Source of the DNA: Portulaca oleracea
Lineage: Eukaryota; Streptophyta; Magnoliopsida; Caryophyllales; Portulacaceae
Direction: 5' to 3'
Assembly (NCBI GenBank): GCA_029582165.1
Contig: CM055888.1
Span: forward strand, 31,387,408-31,451,407
DNA length: 64,000 bases
Shown here in pieces: positions 1 through 10,122 of the stretch (position 1 is the stretch's first letter; every line of letters starts with the position of its first letter). The notes beneath the pieces are model-generated. The model was not told where the DNA came from and did not search any database. It saw only the letters and a list, made by a program, of their open reading frames with translations. Position numbers and translations under genes: made by a program.

Positions 1-670
1 AATGAATGAATACATTGGATCATCCTGTGCATCACAATCAAACCCAATACATATTTCAACAAACAATTTCCTGTTTTGTTCAAATAATTCCCCTTTACTT
101 TCAACAAAATTCAAAACCTAAATTTACAAATTAACAAAATTCATAAGCTAACTTTTGAACAAAACCATCTAATACAGATTTCGAACCCTAACATTCGAAA
201 TTAACCATCTACCCTAATTTCCGAACGTGACATACAATTTGATAATGATGCTTACCACTGCAAGATTATCCGTCGACGGTGGCGTGGCTGAAACCGACAC
301 AAACTAGAAGCTCGACCAATTCTCGTAAACTTAAACCTTCAATACTCCTCTTCCTTCCCAATTCTCCAATTCTTTTTGCATCTTTGAAGTTGAGTGAAGT
401 AGTGTAGTGAAGAAGAAGAACAAATGAAAGTGAAGAAGAAGAAAACCAAGACACATTTGAGCGGGCAAATAAAAGGGGCAAACTGGACTTTTCAATCATA
501 AGTCAAGAGGCATTTACGTCTTTTTATTGATTCCGGCTGTTTTGGTCGGAAAATACCCAACCACTAACTTTTTACAACAATCTGGTCCCCAAAGAGTAAA
601 ACAAAATAATGTGTTCCCCAAATAGTCACTTTTAGGGAATGTATGACACCCCGGAGCAATTTTTTGCTTT
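1..670. other. Left flank, no gene supported
   Basis: This is AT-rich sequence to the left of MULE-1. A minus-strand open frame of 77 codons (266-499) ends close to a possible splice donor near 250, so it could be the first exon of something extending out of the window. It shows no recognisable domain, and I do not call it a gene. Position 540-670 may hold outer terminal sequence of MULE-1, but I could not fix that boundary. Confidence 0.4.
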
Positions 671-1000
671 ATGTCGCCCCCCTTTTTACTAATGTCACCC
701 CCCAAAAAGACATATTTGTCCCTCTCCTCTCTCACTCCTCTCCCTCATCCTCTCAAATTCTCTCTAAGTTACACCTTCAAATTCTCTCTAAAATAGTTTA
801 AGATTTTTGAAATTAAACCTAAAATGTCAAGGGAAGATGATAATTCAAGTTAAGAAAAAGAGGTTAGTTTGTAAATTTAAATTTTGGATTTAAATTCGTT
901 AAATTTTAAAAATTCCGGAAAAAATTGCGTCAAACGGCTGCCGTACGAAATTTTTGTCGAAGACGGCGGCGGTGCCGCAAACCGATCTCGGCAACACCAT
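671..1000 (+). repeat. MULE-1 left terminal inverted repeat region
   Basis: It starts with ATGTCGCCCCCCTTTTTACT (671-690). It runs through a pyrimidine-rich leader, a 39-bp first exon (824-862), an intron donor at 863, and a segment with CCGGAAA, TACGAAATTTTTGTCG and GGCGGCGGTGCCGC. The reverse complement of 9420-9810 shows the same order of motifs, with many substitutions. The same arrangement opens MULE-2 at 25727. Confidence 0.6.
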
Positions 1001-3383
1001 GGCGGCTGCGGCGTCAGGCGTGCGACGTCGGTGGTGCTGACGCACGTTTCATGCGGCCGCTGCCGCGATGTTGCCGAGACCGGCGTGCGGCACCGCCGTC
1101 GTCTCTGGCAAAAAGTTCGCGCGACAACCGACCCGTCAAATTTTTTGCACTGGATCAACACGACCGTGTTGATCCAACACGGTCCGTGTTAATCCAGTGC
1201 AAAAAAAAATGACCTTCTAGACACCAACACGGGTCGTGTGACACCAGACACAATTCGTGTTGGGTCTTGTTTTCGTAATTAAGTTTATTTTATTATTAAA
1301 AAGCGAAAATCTTATATTGTTGCTAATAGTATCACGATTATTATTATTGTTTTTGTTCTTTTAGTATGTTTTGGTAAGGTTTGGGGAAATTAATGAATGT
1401 GTATTGTTTTGCAGGTTTATTTGGATGAGTTTGGCGGAGATGGTGTTGATTATTCACCGTTTTTGCGACCGAAGATGTGTTAGACACTATAGAAGCAGTG
1501 CATGATTGGGCCAATGGAATAGCTCAGGGAATCGGATTTAGGATTGTACGGTCTACGTACAAGAGAAAAGATGCAGAGAGTTTGCTAAGGTGTTACTTGA
1601 AGTGTGCGAGGTACTGTAAATACAGAGGGAATCTGAATGATCTCGATGCTGCGACTCGTCGGGATACGTCGACGAAGGCGTGCCAATGTAAATTTGTCAT
1701 TGTAGCGTGGACTCGTAATGAAACGAAATGGCGAGTTTGTGTTTGCGATGGAGACCGGGGGAAGCACAATCATGGCTTCATCTTATACGAGGAAGGACAT
1801 CGTCATAGAAACCCATTGACTTCTGACATGAAACATCATGTCCGTGAAATGACCAAGACGCGGTGCACGCCGACCACGATACAAACATCACTGAAGATTA
1901 AGTTCCCTGCTTCTAAGATAAATGCGAAGCAAGTATACAACGAGCGGGCAAAGATGCGCACTGAGGAAACGGATGGTAGGACGCATGCCCAACATTGTCT
2001 CTACATGGCGAAAGCCTGCGGGTACGTCTCATTTGTTGATTATGATGATGATGGCGAGCTTTATCAGGTTTTTTTATGTCACCCGTACTCGTTGAAGTTG
2101 CTCCATACATACCCGAATGTCATTCTCATTGACAGTACGTACATGACAAACAAGGCAAAGTGGCCTTTATGTGAGCTGGTATGTGTGACACCCACTAACC
2201 GTAACTTCCAGATTGCTTACTCATTCATGCGGGACGAGAAGATGGACTCATATGAGTGGTTGATGTGGAGGCTGCATGAATTGTTGGGTCCTGATGTTAT
2301 TCCATCCGTGTTTGTGACGAACAAGCAGGATGCTTTGTTGGGTGCTATTGCCAGGGTTTACCCAAATGTACACCAACTGTGTGCGTGTGGCATATTGCGA
2401 ATGATGTGGAGAACAAAATGAACAACCTTACTGGGGGCAAGAAGGTTGGACTCGGGCTACATTTCAGACATCATTTCTGGAACGGCATTATACATGCGAA
2501 GACCGTTGGAGAGTACAACAGGAAGTGGGACGACGTCGTTAGCGCGTGGATTGGGCGAAACAAACCAATACTTGCGTATTTTACTGGGACGTGGCTGAAT
2601 CATAAGGAAAAATTTGTTTGTGCTTTCACCGACAATGTCCCTCACCTGGGGAACACGGCGACTTCTAGAGCGGAGAGCCAACATTCTACACTGAAATATT
2701 ATATCGGCAGTTTTAGAGGCACCTTCGACCGTGTCTTTGCGAAGATTCACCAACACTTGGAGAATCAACATACTGAGATTCAGAGGGCGCTTGAACAGTC
2801 TAGGAGTACGCACAAGATTTTTGGTAATTGTCATTTCTTTAAGCATTTGCACGGGCATGTATCTCATCACGTCCTGGACCTGTTGTCGTTGGAGTTCAAT
2901 AGGATGTTGTCGATGAGGTTTGGTGGAGGCTGCGATATGTGCGATCACAAGTTGTCGAGAACCCACCTCCTCCCATGTGCGTATTCTATGATGGAATTTT
3001 ACGACAAGGGAGAGCCATTTCAGCGTACACGGATAAACATGTTTTGGAGACAACTCACAGTAATTGGCGATAGTGAAACTCCTGGCTCAAATGATGTTCC
3101 ATCAGGTACGGACAGGACAGAATTTGAGTACCTCGTTCAACTGGTTTGGGAGAGTGATCCAGCAGTTATACGACATGTAACCCAGGTCATCCACGGAGTT
3201 GAATCGATCGCAGTCCTCGCACGCCATCACAATCTTCCATCCGTCGCCAACACTCCGGCCTTCTTACTATGCTCGGCTGGTCCCAAAGATCACCGTAGCG
3301 TAATCGCTTCTCGCCCCCGCTGTCGAATTGGGGCAAACTTCCCCGATGCATCTCTCATCGGCATGAAACTCGTTAGCCTGTAA
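824..3383 (+). pseudogene. MULE-1 transposase (FAR1/MuDR type), broken
   Basis: Exon 1 (824-862, begins MSREDDNSS) has an in-frame TAA where MULE-2 has a sense codon. Exon 2 begins at 1415 after TTTTGCAG. In order it shows a FAR1-like N-terminal domain with CYLKCARYCKYRG and CQCKF (about 1580-1720), the MULE transposase core with LIDSTYMTNK (about 2125), and a SWIM-type zinc finger with CDMC and a downstream histidine (about 2930-2990). One-base frameshifts lie near 1468 and near 2390. The second catalytic aspartate is Asn here (FVTNKQD, about 2315), where MULE-2 keeps Asp (FVTDKED). The glutamate candidate lies in RAESQHSTLK (about 2665). The protein cannot be active as it stands. It is related to the domesticated FHY3/FAR1 family, but the inverted ends and decay show it is a transposon copy. 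Confidence 0.85.
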
Positions 3384-3703
3384 ACTGGCCCAGGAGTAGG
3401 TGCGGCTGAAGTAAGGATCATTTGCGGCACATCAGCCCCGGTCCCATCGTCCCCCGTTGTCTCCGTGTCGGTCGACTCATCCATACATTGGTTGAGATGG
3501 TCAAGGAAGCCTCGCGTGATCTAACTCCCCGTGTCCTCGGGCTGGCCGACCACATCATCATGTGCTCCACTACCTCGACCGGCACGCCGTGCTGACGTAG
3601 TCACATTACGTCTGTGGGGGTCCCCAGATTCACCCCGCCTCAACCTGCACTGCGGCCAGTTCGAAACCCTCCACCCTTACCCTTGCCTACCATTTTAGAT
3701 CAC
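3290..3703 (-). pseudogene. Decayed second gene of MULE-1, convergent with the transposase
   Basis: On the minus strand a clear acceptor (TATATTGCAG, ending at 3704) precedes ATG at 3693 and a protein starting MVGKGKGGGFRTGRSAG. The frame is then broken by a stop and a frameshift. It resumes as a 64-codon open frame (3484-3290) rich in Asp and Thr with the segment PVYRLTSFMPMRDASGKFAP. It overlaps the 3' end of the transposase on the other strand. Its first exon is probably at 9695-9622, which would make an intron of nearly 6 kb now holding the CACTA element. By position it is a mudrB-like second gene, but I see no homology that names it. The product is unknown. Confidence 0.4.
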
Positions 3704-3858
3704 CTGCAATATAGAAACATAAAAAATATCTTACATATAAAAAACCATACGTTATGAACCCTAAACCCTAAAACCCTAAAACATAATAATATAACACAAC
3801 ATTAAAATGTACTTATATAACACCGACAACAATATAATAACATTGTATTATTCAATAA

Positions 3859-4170
3859 CGTACTTAATTACATATTATCATAATCATCCAAACTCAACAC
3901 TTTTTTATGGCATCTATAACTAAGCTATGTCACCAGGCAAGAGGATCATGTTATTGTCCAAGGAGAGTGTATTTGTTAAATGTTAATCTATGGCTGAAAA
4001 AGACTTTCATGAGTCGTACTTAATTACATATTATCAAAATCATCCAAACTCAACACTTTTTTATGGCATCTATAACTAAGCTATGTCACTAGGCAAGAGG
4101 ATCATGTTATTGTCCAAGGAGAGTGTGTTTGTTAACTGTTAATCTATGACTGAAAAAGACTTTCATGAGT
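3859..4170. repeat. Tandem duplication, 2 x 156 bp
   Basis: Units begin at 3859 and 4015, each with CGTACTTAATTACATATTAT, and end in GACTTTCATGAGT. They differ at only a few bases, so the duplication is recent. The start of a third unit (CGTACC) at 4171 runs into the foldback. Degenerate copies of the ATCCAAACTCAAC part recur near 4726 and 5010. Confidence 0.85.
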
Positions 4171-4687
4171 CGTACCGACTTCTCCTTTATTTTTCCTCGT
4201 TCAACAAGAGCAATCTCAAAGATGAAATTGCACGAGGTCTATATAGTGCTCATGAGTTAGAGCGTCTCGATTTGGCACATGCATTGGTATTGTGCACGGT
4301 GGCGCGCAAGACGAGGTGGGTCTGAAAGAGAAGCTTCTAGTAAAGGGTCTAATAGAAATCGTGTTGGGCAATCTTGCATGTAAGATTCATAGGTTCATCA
4401 AAGTAAGGCACGATGCTGCAAATTCAATGCTTTGATGGACCTATGAATCTTACATGCAAGAAATCCCAACACGATTTCTATTACACCCTTTACTACAAGC
4501 TTCTCTTTCAGACCCACCTTGTCTTGCTGCACACCAGGCTGCACAATAGAAACACTGCGTTGTACCGAATCTGAGACGCTTCTAACCACCAGAACACTAT
4601 AGACCTCGCGCAATTTCATTGCTAACATTGCGCTACTTTTTGGAAACCAGACAAATAAAGAAGAGTCGATACGACTCATGAAAGTCT
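4158..4687. repeat. Large foldback (inverted repeat) element
   Basis: The left arm (about 4158-4402) and right arm (about 4429-4687) are imperfect reverse complements separated by about 26 bp. Anchors are GACTTTCATGAGTCGTA on the left and TACGACTCATGAAAGTC on the right, and ATGTAAGATTCATAGG / CCTATGAATCTTACAT near the loop. The left arm lost blocks around 4190-4300 relative to the right. No transposase and no clear target duplication are visible. It could be a foldback-type transposon, or an inverted duplication whose transcript would form a long hairpin. Confidence 0.75.
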
Positions 4688-5084
4688 TTTTTCAGCAACA
4701 CACTCTCCTTGGACACTAACAGGATCCAAACTCAACCTCTTTTTATGACATCTACAACTAAGATACTAGAACTATAAATTAACCTACTTACTACTCTAAA
4801 CTACCATCACAAATAACTTATTTACTAATTATGTAGCAACTGGTTGTTGAGTACTTAAGTTAGTAAATGGATGTGACATAATTATTTATATAATATATAT
4901 CTTCATTTGGAGTTATGAGTAGTTAAGTTAGCAATTAGGTTGGATTAGTAACAAATTTCCGCTACCAACTTTAAAGGCTAACTCACTTACTAATAACAAC
5001 CAAAATCATCTAAACTCAACCTCCTTTTATGATAACTACATATAAACTACTCGAAATAGTCACTACAACATAACATGAGAATTG

Positions 5085-5490
5085 CGACCATTAAATTCAG
5101 ACCGTTAAATTAACAGTCTCAGTTTTTTTCGTGCAACCGTTAAATAGCGACCGTTAATTTAACAGTCGCACAACAACTTTATCAGTCGCACTCAACGACC
5201 GTTAAAAATAACGAGCGACCGTTAAATTAATGGTCGCAAGTGGGCAAGCTATGGAGCCTGGGTTGATTTCAAATTTTCATTTCGAAAATATCGCCATGTT
5301 GCGACCGTTAATTTAACGGTGACAAGATATTTTTAACGGTCGCAAGCAGAGACCGTTAAATATATCTTGCGACAGTTAAATTAACGGTCGCAACAGAGAT
5401 CGTTAAATTAACGGTCTCAAGATAGGTTTAACGGTCGCTGCTAGCAACCGTTAAACCTATCTTGAGACCGTTAATTTAACGGTCTCTGCA
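5085..5490. repeat. CACTA left subterminal palindrome array
   Basis: About nine units pair GACCGTTAA with TTAACGGTC, several as complete palindromes of the form GACCGTTAATTTAACGGTC. Variants read GCGACC/GGTCGC or GAGACC/GGTCTC. In En/Spm elements subterminal repeats bind the element's own TNPA protein. A similar role here is inference. Confidence 0.85.
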
Positions 5491-7224
5491 ATCGACATAT
5501 TATCACACCACCAGATCCCCTTCATTTTTCTGCGGAGATTCAACAATTCCATTTCAACGTAAACCCCTCTCACCCTAATTCACCGGTCGTCCACCTAACA
5601 CCGCCCATACCACCACCCATTGCACCACCGACCTTAGCGCCCTCATCCACCGCCGCGTCGACCACCTTGGCGCCTCTTGCTTCAGGTTCATTTTTCCCCT
5701 TTATGAATTTACCTTTTTTTTTTGAATTTTAGGGTTTAATCGTTAATAATTTCCGGGGCTTTTATTGATTCTGACCGCCAATATGTTGTCCTTCTTGAAT
5801 TTGGTCAAAACCCTAATCGAAATTGCTTGATTCTTATCACCAATGTGTTGTTCTTCTTCAGATGCTAGATTTTTCCCCTTTTGTTTGAGTTTTCTGGAAG
5901 AAATCGTGTTGATTGGTGACTTTTGTGTCTCTTTGTAATTGTTTTGGATGTTTGAATAATTTTTTGTTTTGAAATGAATTAAAGGAAAAAAAAAAGCAAT
6001 GGAAAAATGTTATCAGTCGAAGGAAAAATCAAGAAAACTGATAAAAATGGCCACACATGGTCAATGTAGTCATCTTATACTAATTTTTAGCAATTTTTAG
6101 AGGTACATTAGGCAGTCCTATATTAAATTGTAATATTGAGGGAATGAAAAAATTGAACTCCATATATCAACTGGTTAAGTATTTAGCTGCCTATATATGT
6201 TAAGAGTCTTGGGTAGTGAGGTTAGGTATCTAACTAAAAGCTAATGAAGACAAAGAGATGAAATCAAAAATAAGCAAAGTTCCTTCCTGAAAAATCTCAA
6301 ATAGTTATACTTTGATACTTTGATAACTAATGGTTGGTATTTCTGTTGAAAATACATGAGTTCATTCATGGCATGAATTAGTATTTATGTCATGGGGTTG
6401 TGAGCTTCTGCTGTCTGAGTTGTTAGAAAGTTGTTTAGCAAGTTTAAGGTGAGCTTTGATAAAAAGGAATGTCATTGCTCACCTTGGAGCTTTCGATTTT
6501 CATGGATATGGAGTAAATCCTTCTGCATATAATGAATATAACTGAGTTGTATTCTGTATAGTTTTAGAAAGACAAATAGTTTCTGCAATATTATTGTAAT
6601 AGTTCATTGATGGGGTGATTTGGAAGTCACATACAAATGCAGAACAAAAAACCAAACCGAGGGGATTTCATTGATTTAATTTGGCAGAAAAAAATTCAAA
6701 CAGGGGGGAGGGGGTTTCAATTAATCGGGAAAAAAAACAGGGGGGAGGGGGTTTCAATTAATTTGGCAGAAGAATTGAACCTCACCGCGAGTACTTTCCT
6801 TATGTCTAAAATCTAAAATTAAATGAGTAGTTGGATGCTCTTAATAAGCTTGGCCATCAACTTGAAGAAATTGTTGAGCAGGTAGCATTTGATCAAGGTT
6901 TAAATGATGTAATTTAGTCGTTTAAGAAAATAAAATTTTATTTATCTCAATTTTTTTTTAAAAATAAAAATGATCGTTCGCCTTCTCTGCATTAGTTAGT
7001 TGTACTTATTTTGTTTGACCATGTAGTGTTCGTTTACAATGCTCAAAATTTCTAGTTTTATATAATTTAATTGTACAAGGAACTTATGTACCACTGTTTT
7101 CTTGTTCAAAATTGGATGTTAGTATTATGTTGTACTTAATTTATATATATTGTACTTATTTTGCTTATTTGTCTTGTATTGTGTTAGTTTGTTTATTTAA
7201 CTAGTGTTTGATTATGTAGCTAAC

Positions 7225-7735
7225 ATGACAAAACCTAAACCATTGTGGAGATAAGAGCCCAATATACCACAGGATCCTGCGAATCCAAGGCCGACTTTGA
7301 ATGAAGGAGGCAACTGGTAAGTGAGTTCGATATTTGCTACAACTTTTATGTCAATTTGAAAACAAACATTTATTTGGTTTTGTTGGTCTTTTATAGGCAT
7401 GTAGATAAAAACTTCATAAGAACAATTGGGGAGAGCATCAGATCCCACTTTGATGGGACGTACACATGTGCCACATACATGCCCGATGAGGTGAAACTGC
7501 AGATGTGGCGTGTGTTCATAGTAATGACTTATCCAAACTACACCATTTTATAAATGGAATTAACCCTTTCATTTTTAATGTAAAAACTAATCTATCTTTT
7601 TTTTAAGCAAACATACTATTGGGATGTACGCATGGCAAAGAAGGTTTATCGATCCTGGCACCATAAGTTGGCGAGGTTACTCACCAACTTGGTGCACAAG
7701 GAGAAAGACGCCCTATTGACCGAACTCGTTGAATA
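7225..7735 (+). pseudogene. En/Spm-type transposase remnant
   Basis: Three exon-like pieces can be read. 7225-7320 starts MTKPKPLW, has one stop, and ends at a GTAAG donor. 7398-7530 follows a TTTTATAG acceptor and reads HVDKNFIRTIGESIRSHFDG, then PDEVKLQMWRVF. 7612-7735 reads YYWDVRMAKKVYRSWHHKLA. The order basic and aromatic segment, then KLQMW, then YYWD and W..KLA resembles the plant Ptta/En/Spm transposase family (my recollection of the family, not a search). It is a fragment of the full protein. Confidence 0.5.
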
Positions 7736-8099
7736 AATGGGGCCCGAGAGAATTTGAGGCGGGTGAGGGAGGAAGAGGGCTTCCAAAAAAGATAAAGGGA
7801 AGATGATAGAGCAGCTACAAGGTCGAGATGACTCAAGTTCGGCAAACTCAGCTGCAACCATCGTCGGGTGAATTTGATCCTACTAATTTCTTGCAATCCT
7901 CTCCCCGCTCTTAGACATTTTCAAACTTTGATGCTTCGTTTGACAGGTTATATGATATGTATGTGGGATTAACTTCGACATTTTGCACAACATTTGACAT
8001 ATGTATGTGGGATTAACTTCGGCATTTTGCGCAACGTTTGACATCTTATATGATATGTATGTGGGATTAACTTTGGCATTTGGCGCAACGTTTGACAGT

Positions 8100-8640
8100 T
8101 TTTATGAATTTTGTGACCATTAAATAGTATCACTAGCGACCGTTAATAAACGGTTACTAATTGTTTATGGTTGAAACGTAATATGTAACAGTATTATGGA
8201 AAACGGCAGCCAACATGCAAAATCTTTCAAAAAAAAAAAACTTTAGTGACCGTTAACAGAGACCGTTAAGTTAACGATCGCCAGTGGAGTTGTTTTTCAA
8301 ATTTCAGTGGATCCATTTTTTTAAAAAAATTAAAATTTTGAGACTGTTAACTAGAGATCGTTAATTTAACGGTCTCTAGAGTTGGTATTTTTAATTTTTT
8401 TCCGAAGCTTGTGACTGTTAAATAGAGACCGTTAATTTAACGGTCGCAACATTTGAGACCGTTAATTTGCGACCGTTAAATTAACGATCTCTAGTAGCGT
8501 CCGTTATTTAACAGTCGCTCGTCCGACTTTAACGGTCGCACACCCCAAATTGGCGACCATTAACGAGCGACCGATGTTAATGGTCGTTGTTAACGGTCGC
8601 ACGCGTCCTCGAGCAACCGTTAATAACGGTCGCCATAGCT
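8100..8640. repeat. CACTA right subterminal palindrome array
   Basis: This repeats the pattern of the left end: GACCGTTAA paired with TTAACGGTC, with at least eight units between 8130 and 8630. The last copies lie immediately inside the right terminal repeat. Just upstream (7920-8100) a segment with TATGATATGTATGTGGGATT is repeated two to three times. Confidence 0.85.
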
Positions 8641-8656
8641 CTTCTATGTTGTAGTG

Positions 8657-9419
8657 AGTATACCAACTTAATCCTCTATACTAACATCACAATTAATCAA
8701 TATACTTGTTCCATGACGTAGTTTCAAATACTTTTGAAGCATGTTAAACAACATTTTAAAAGTTGAGGATGATATTCCCCAACTTTTCAATTTGTTTATT
8801 AGCGTCAAACTACAATGAATTTCATGGAAAATGTACTTGGTAACATTACCCTAACTCATACTAATTACCCTAACCCTAAACAAACTAGTCATATGTAATT
8901 ACGTACGTATACTAAACAATTTTTTCACAAACATTACCCTAACTCATACTAATCTATGCATGCTCATAATTTATACCCATAAACAAACAAATTTTCAAAC
9001 AGTAAATCATACAAATTCTACTAATGTTACTAACAATGCTGTTATTTATTATTAATAAAAAATAACATACTTACAATGACATATATAATTATTAATAATA
9101 ATATTATTAATAATAATAATTACAATATTTTATAAACAATTAATCACATAAATATACACATAATAAATATACACATAGCACACTTACAACATTTTATTAA
9201 CAACAATGAGGTAATTTAATCAAAATATACACATAATAATTACTATTATTAACGCATGCTTAACAATAATATTAATTAATCACATTTTTAATATTAACAT
9301 TAATATACACATAATAATTATTATTAACTAATCATATTTAAAATAGTATAATTAATAACAATATTATTAATTATTTATCAATATTATAAAATAAAAAAAA
9401 TTTGGCTGCCTACCTGGCG
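8657..9419. other. AT-rich spacer, probable intron of the MULE-1 minus-strand gene
   Basis: Very AT-rich sequence with ATT/AAT microsatellite-like runs around 9060-9400. There is no coding potential. It lies between the CACTA element and the right MULE-1 end, so in the MULE it would be intronic. Confidence 0.5.
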
Positions 9420-9810
9420 CACGCCGGCGCTTGCGCAACCGCCGCATTGAACGACGGCAGGAGGCCGCGCGGTCTTTACGGGATCAGCGTGCAACAACTG
9501 CCGCCGGTTGCGGCAAATTTCGTGCGGCAACTGGCAATTTCCGGGAAAATTTGAATTTTTCGATTTTTTCGGCTAAATTTTTAAATACAACACAAATTCA
9601 AATCAATAATTCAAAACATACCTCAACTTCTTCGATTCGTAGCGTTCGATATCCCGGGATGACGGTGGTTTGTGGTGGTCATTGGTTGAGAGCATTTTCT
9701 AGAGAGATAAACTAGATAGAAGGTGGAGAGTGAAGGTTATGAGGTTGAAGGGCAAAGTTGGAAATATTATGCGAAAGGTGGGCGACCATAGTAAAAGGGT
9801 AGGCGACGTA
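9420..9810 (-). repeat. MULE-1 right terminal inverted repeat region
   Basis: Read on the minus strand this shows the same series as the left end: GTCGCCTACCCTTTTACTAT (9810-9791), a pyrimidine-rich leader, a short first exon, a GTATG donor, then CCGGAAATTGCCAGTTGCCG, CACGAAATTTGCCGC and CCGGCGGCAGTTG. The match to 671-1000 is clear by motif order but heavily substituted. Confidence 0.6.
9622..9695 (-). pseudogene. Probable first exon of the MULE-1 minus-strand gene
   Basis: An ATG at 9695 opens a 74-bp frame starting MLSTNDHHKPPSSRDIERY that ends at a GTATG donor (9621). It occupies the place that exon 1 of the transposase holds in the opposite terminal repeat. It is assigned to the gene ending at 3290 by layout only. 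Confidence 0.35.
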
Positions 9811-10122
9811 TAGTAAACAGGAAAACAAAAATCTATATGTAATGTGAGTAGTAGGGCGCATCTTGGCCCTTTGGGAAAGATTCATTTAGCGAATATGATG
9901 AGTTTAAATATATAATTAAAATAAAATAATAAGATTAAATTTTATAACTATAATTTCATATATAAATCACATAAAGTTATACTTTTATTCATTATTTTTG
10001 CATTTTAAAAGATATTTAAAATATGTTTTAATGGATGTGGTTAATTCGATTAAGATATCACTTTTGCTCATTAGCATGGTCAACGCATCAAAGACTTCTT
10101 ATAATCGATAATTAATACTTAC
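9811..10122. other. Older flanking DNA between MULE-1 and the Tat element
   Basis: AT-rich sequence without coding potential. Its last five bases (CTTAC, 10118-10122) are the target duplication of the Tat element and recur at 25346-25350. This sequence was therefore contiguous with 25351 onward before that insertion. Confidence 0.7.

Larger units (their letters stand above)
5061..8656 (+). mobile_element. CACTA (En/Spm) transposon, non-autonomous
   Basis: The ends are CACTACAACATA at 5061 and its reverse complement TATGTTGTAGTG at 8645-8656. They are flanked by a 3-bp target duplication AGT (5058-5060 and 8657-8659). Both subterminal regions carry dense palindromic repeats, as expected of this superfamily. 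At 3.6 kb it is too short for a complete TNPA/TNPD coding set, and only remnant exons are visible (7225-7735). It is inserted inside MULE-1. Confidence 0.9.
671..9810 (+). mobile_element. MULE-1, Mutator-like DNA transposon with nested insertions
   Basis: The two ends are inverted copies of each other. GTCGCCNNCC followed by a TTTTTACTA-type stretch at 671-704 is mirrored at 9776-9810. The homology continues inward through a short exon, a splice donor and a GC-rich intron segment (to about 1000 on the left and about 9420 on the right). A FAR1/MuDR-type transposase reads inward from the left end and a decayed gene reads inward from the right end. This is the convergent two-gene plan known for MuDR. 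A CACTA element (5061-8656) and a foldback (4158-4687) sit in the long intron of the right-hand gene. I could not identify a 9-bp target duplication, so the outer limits are approximate. Confidence 0.7.

Noticed and set aside
2457..3053. Minus-strand ORF of 198 codons over the MULE-1 transposase
   Set aside because: Antisense shadow of the transposase frame, which carries the recognisable motifs.
3755..3782. Telomere-like CCCTAAA repeats
   Set aside because: Only about three to four imperfect units. This is common by chance in AT-rich plant DNA and MULE introns, with no longer array.
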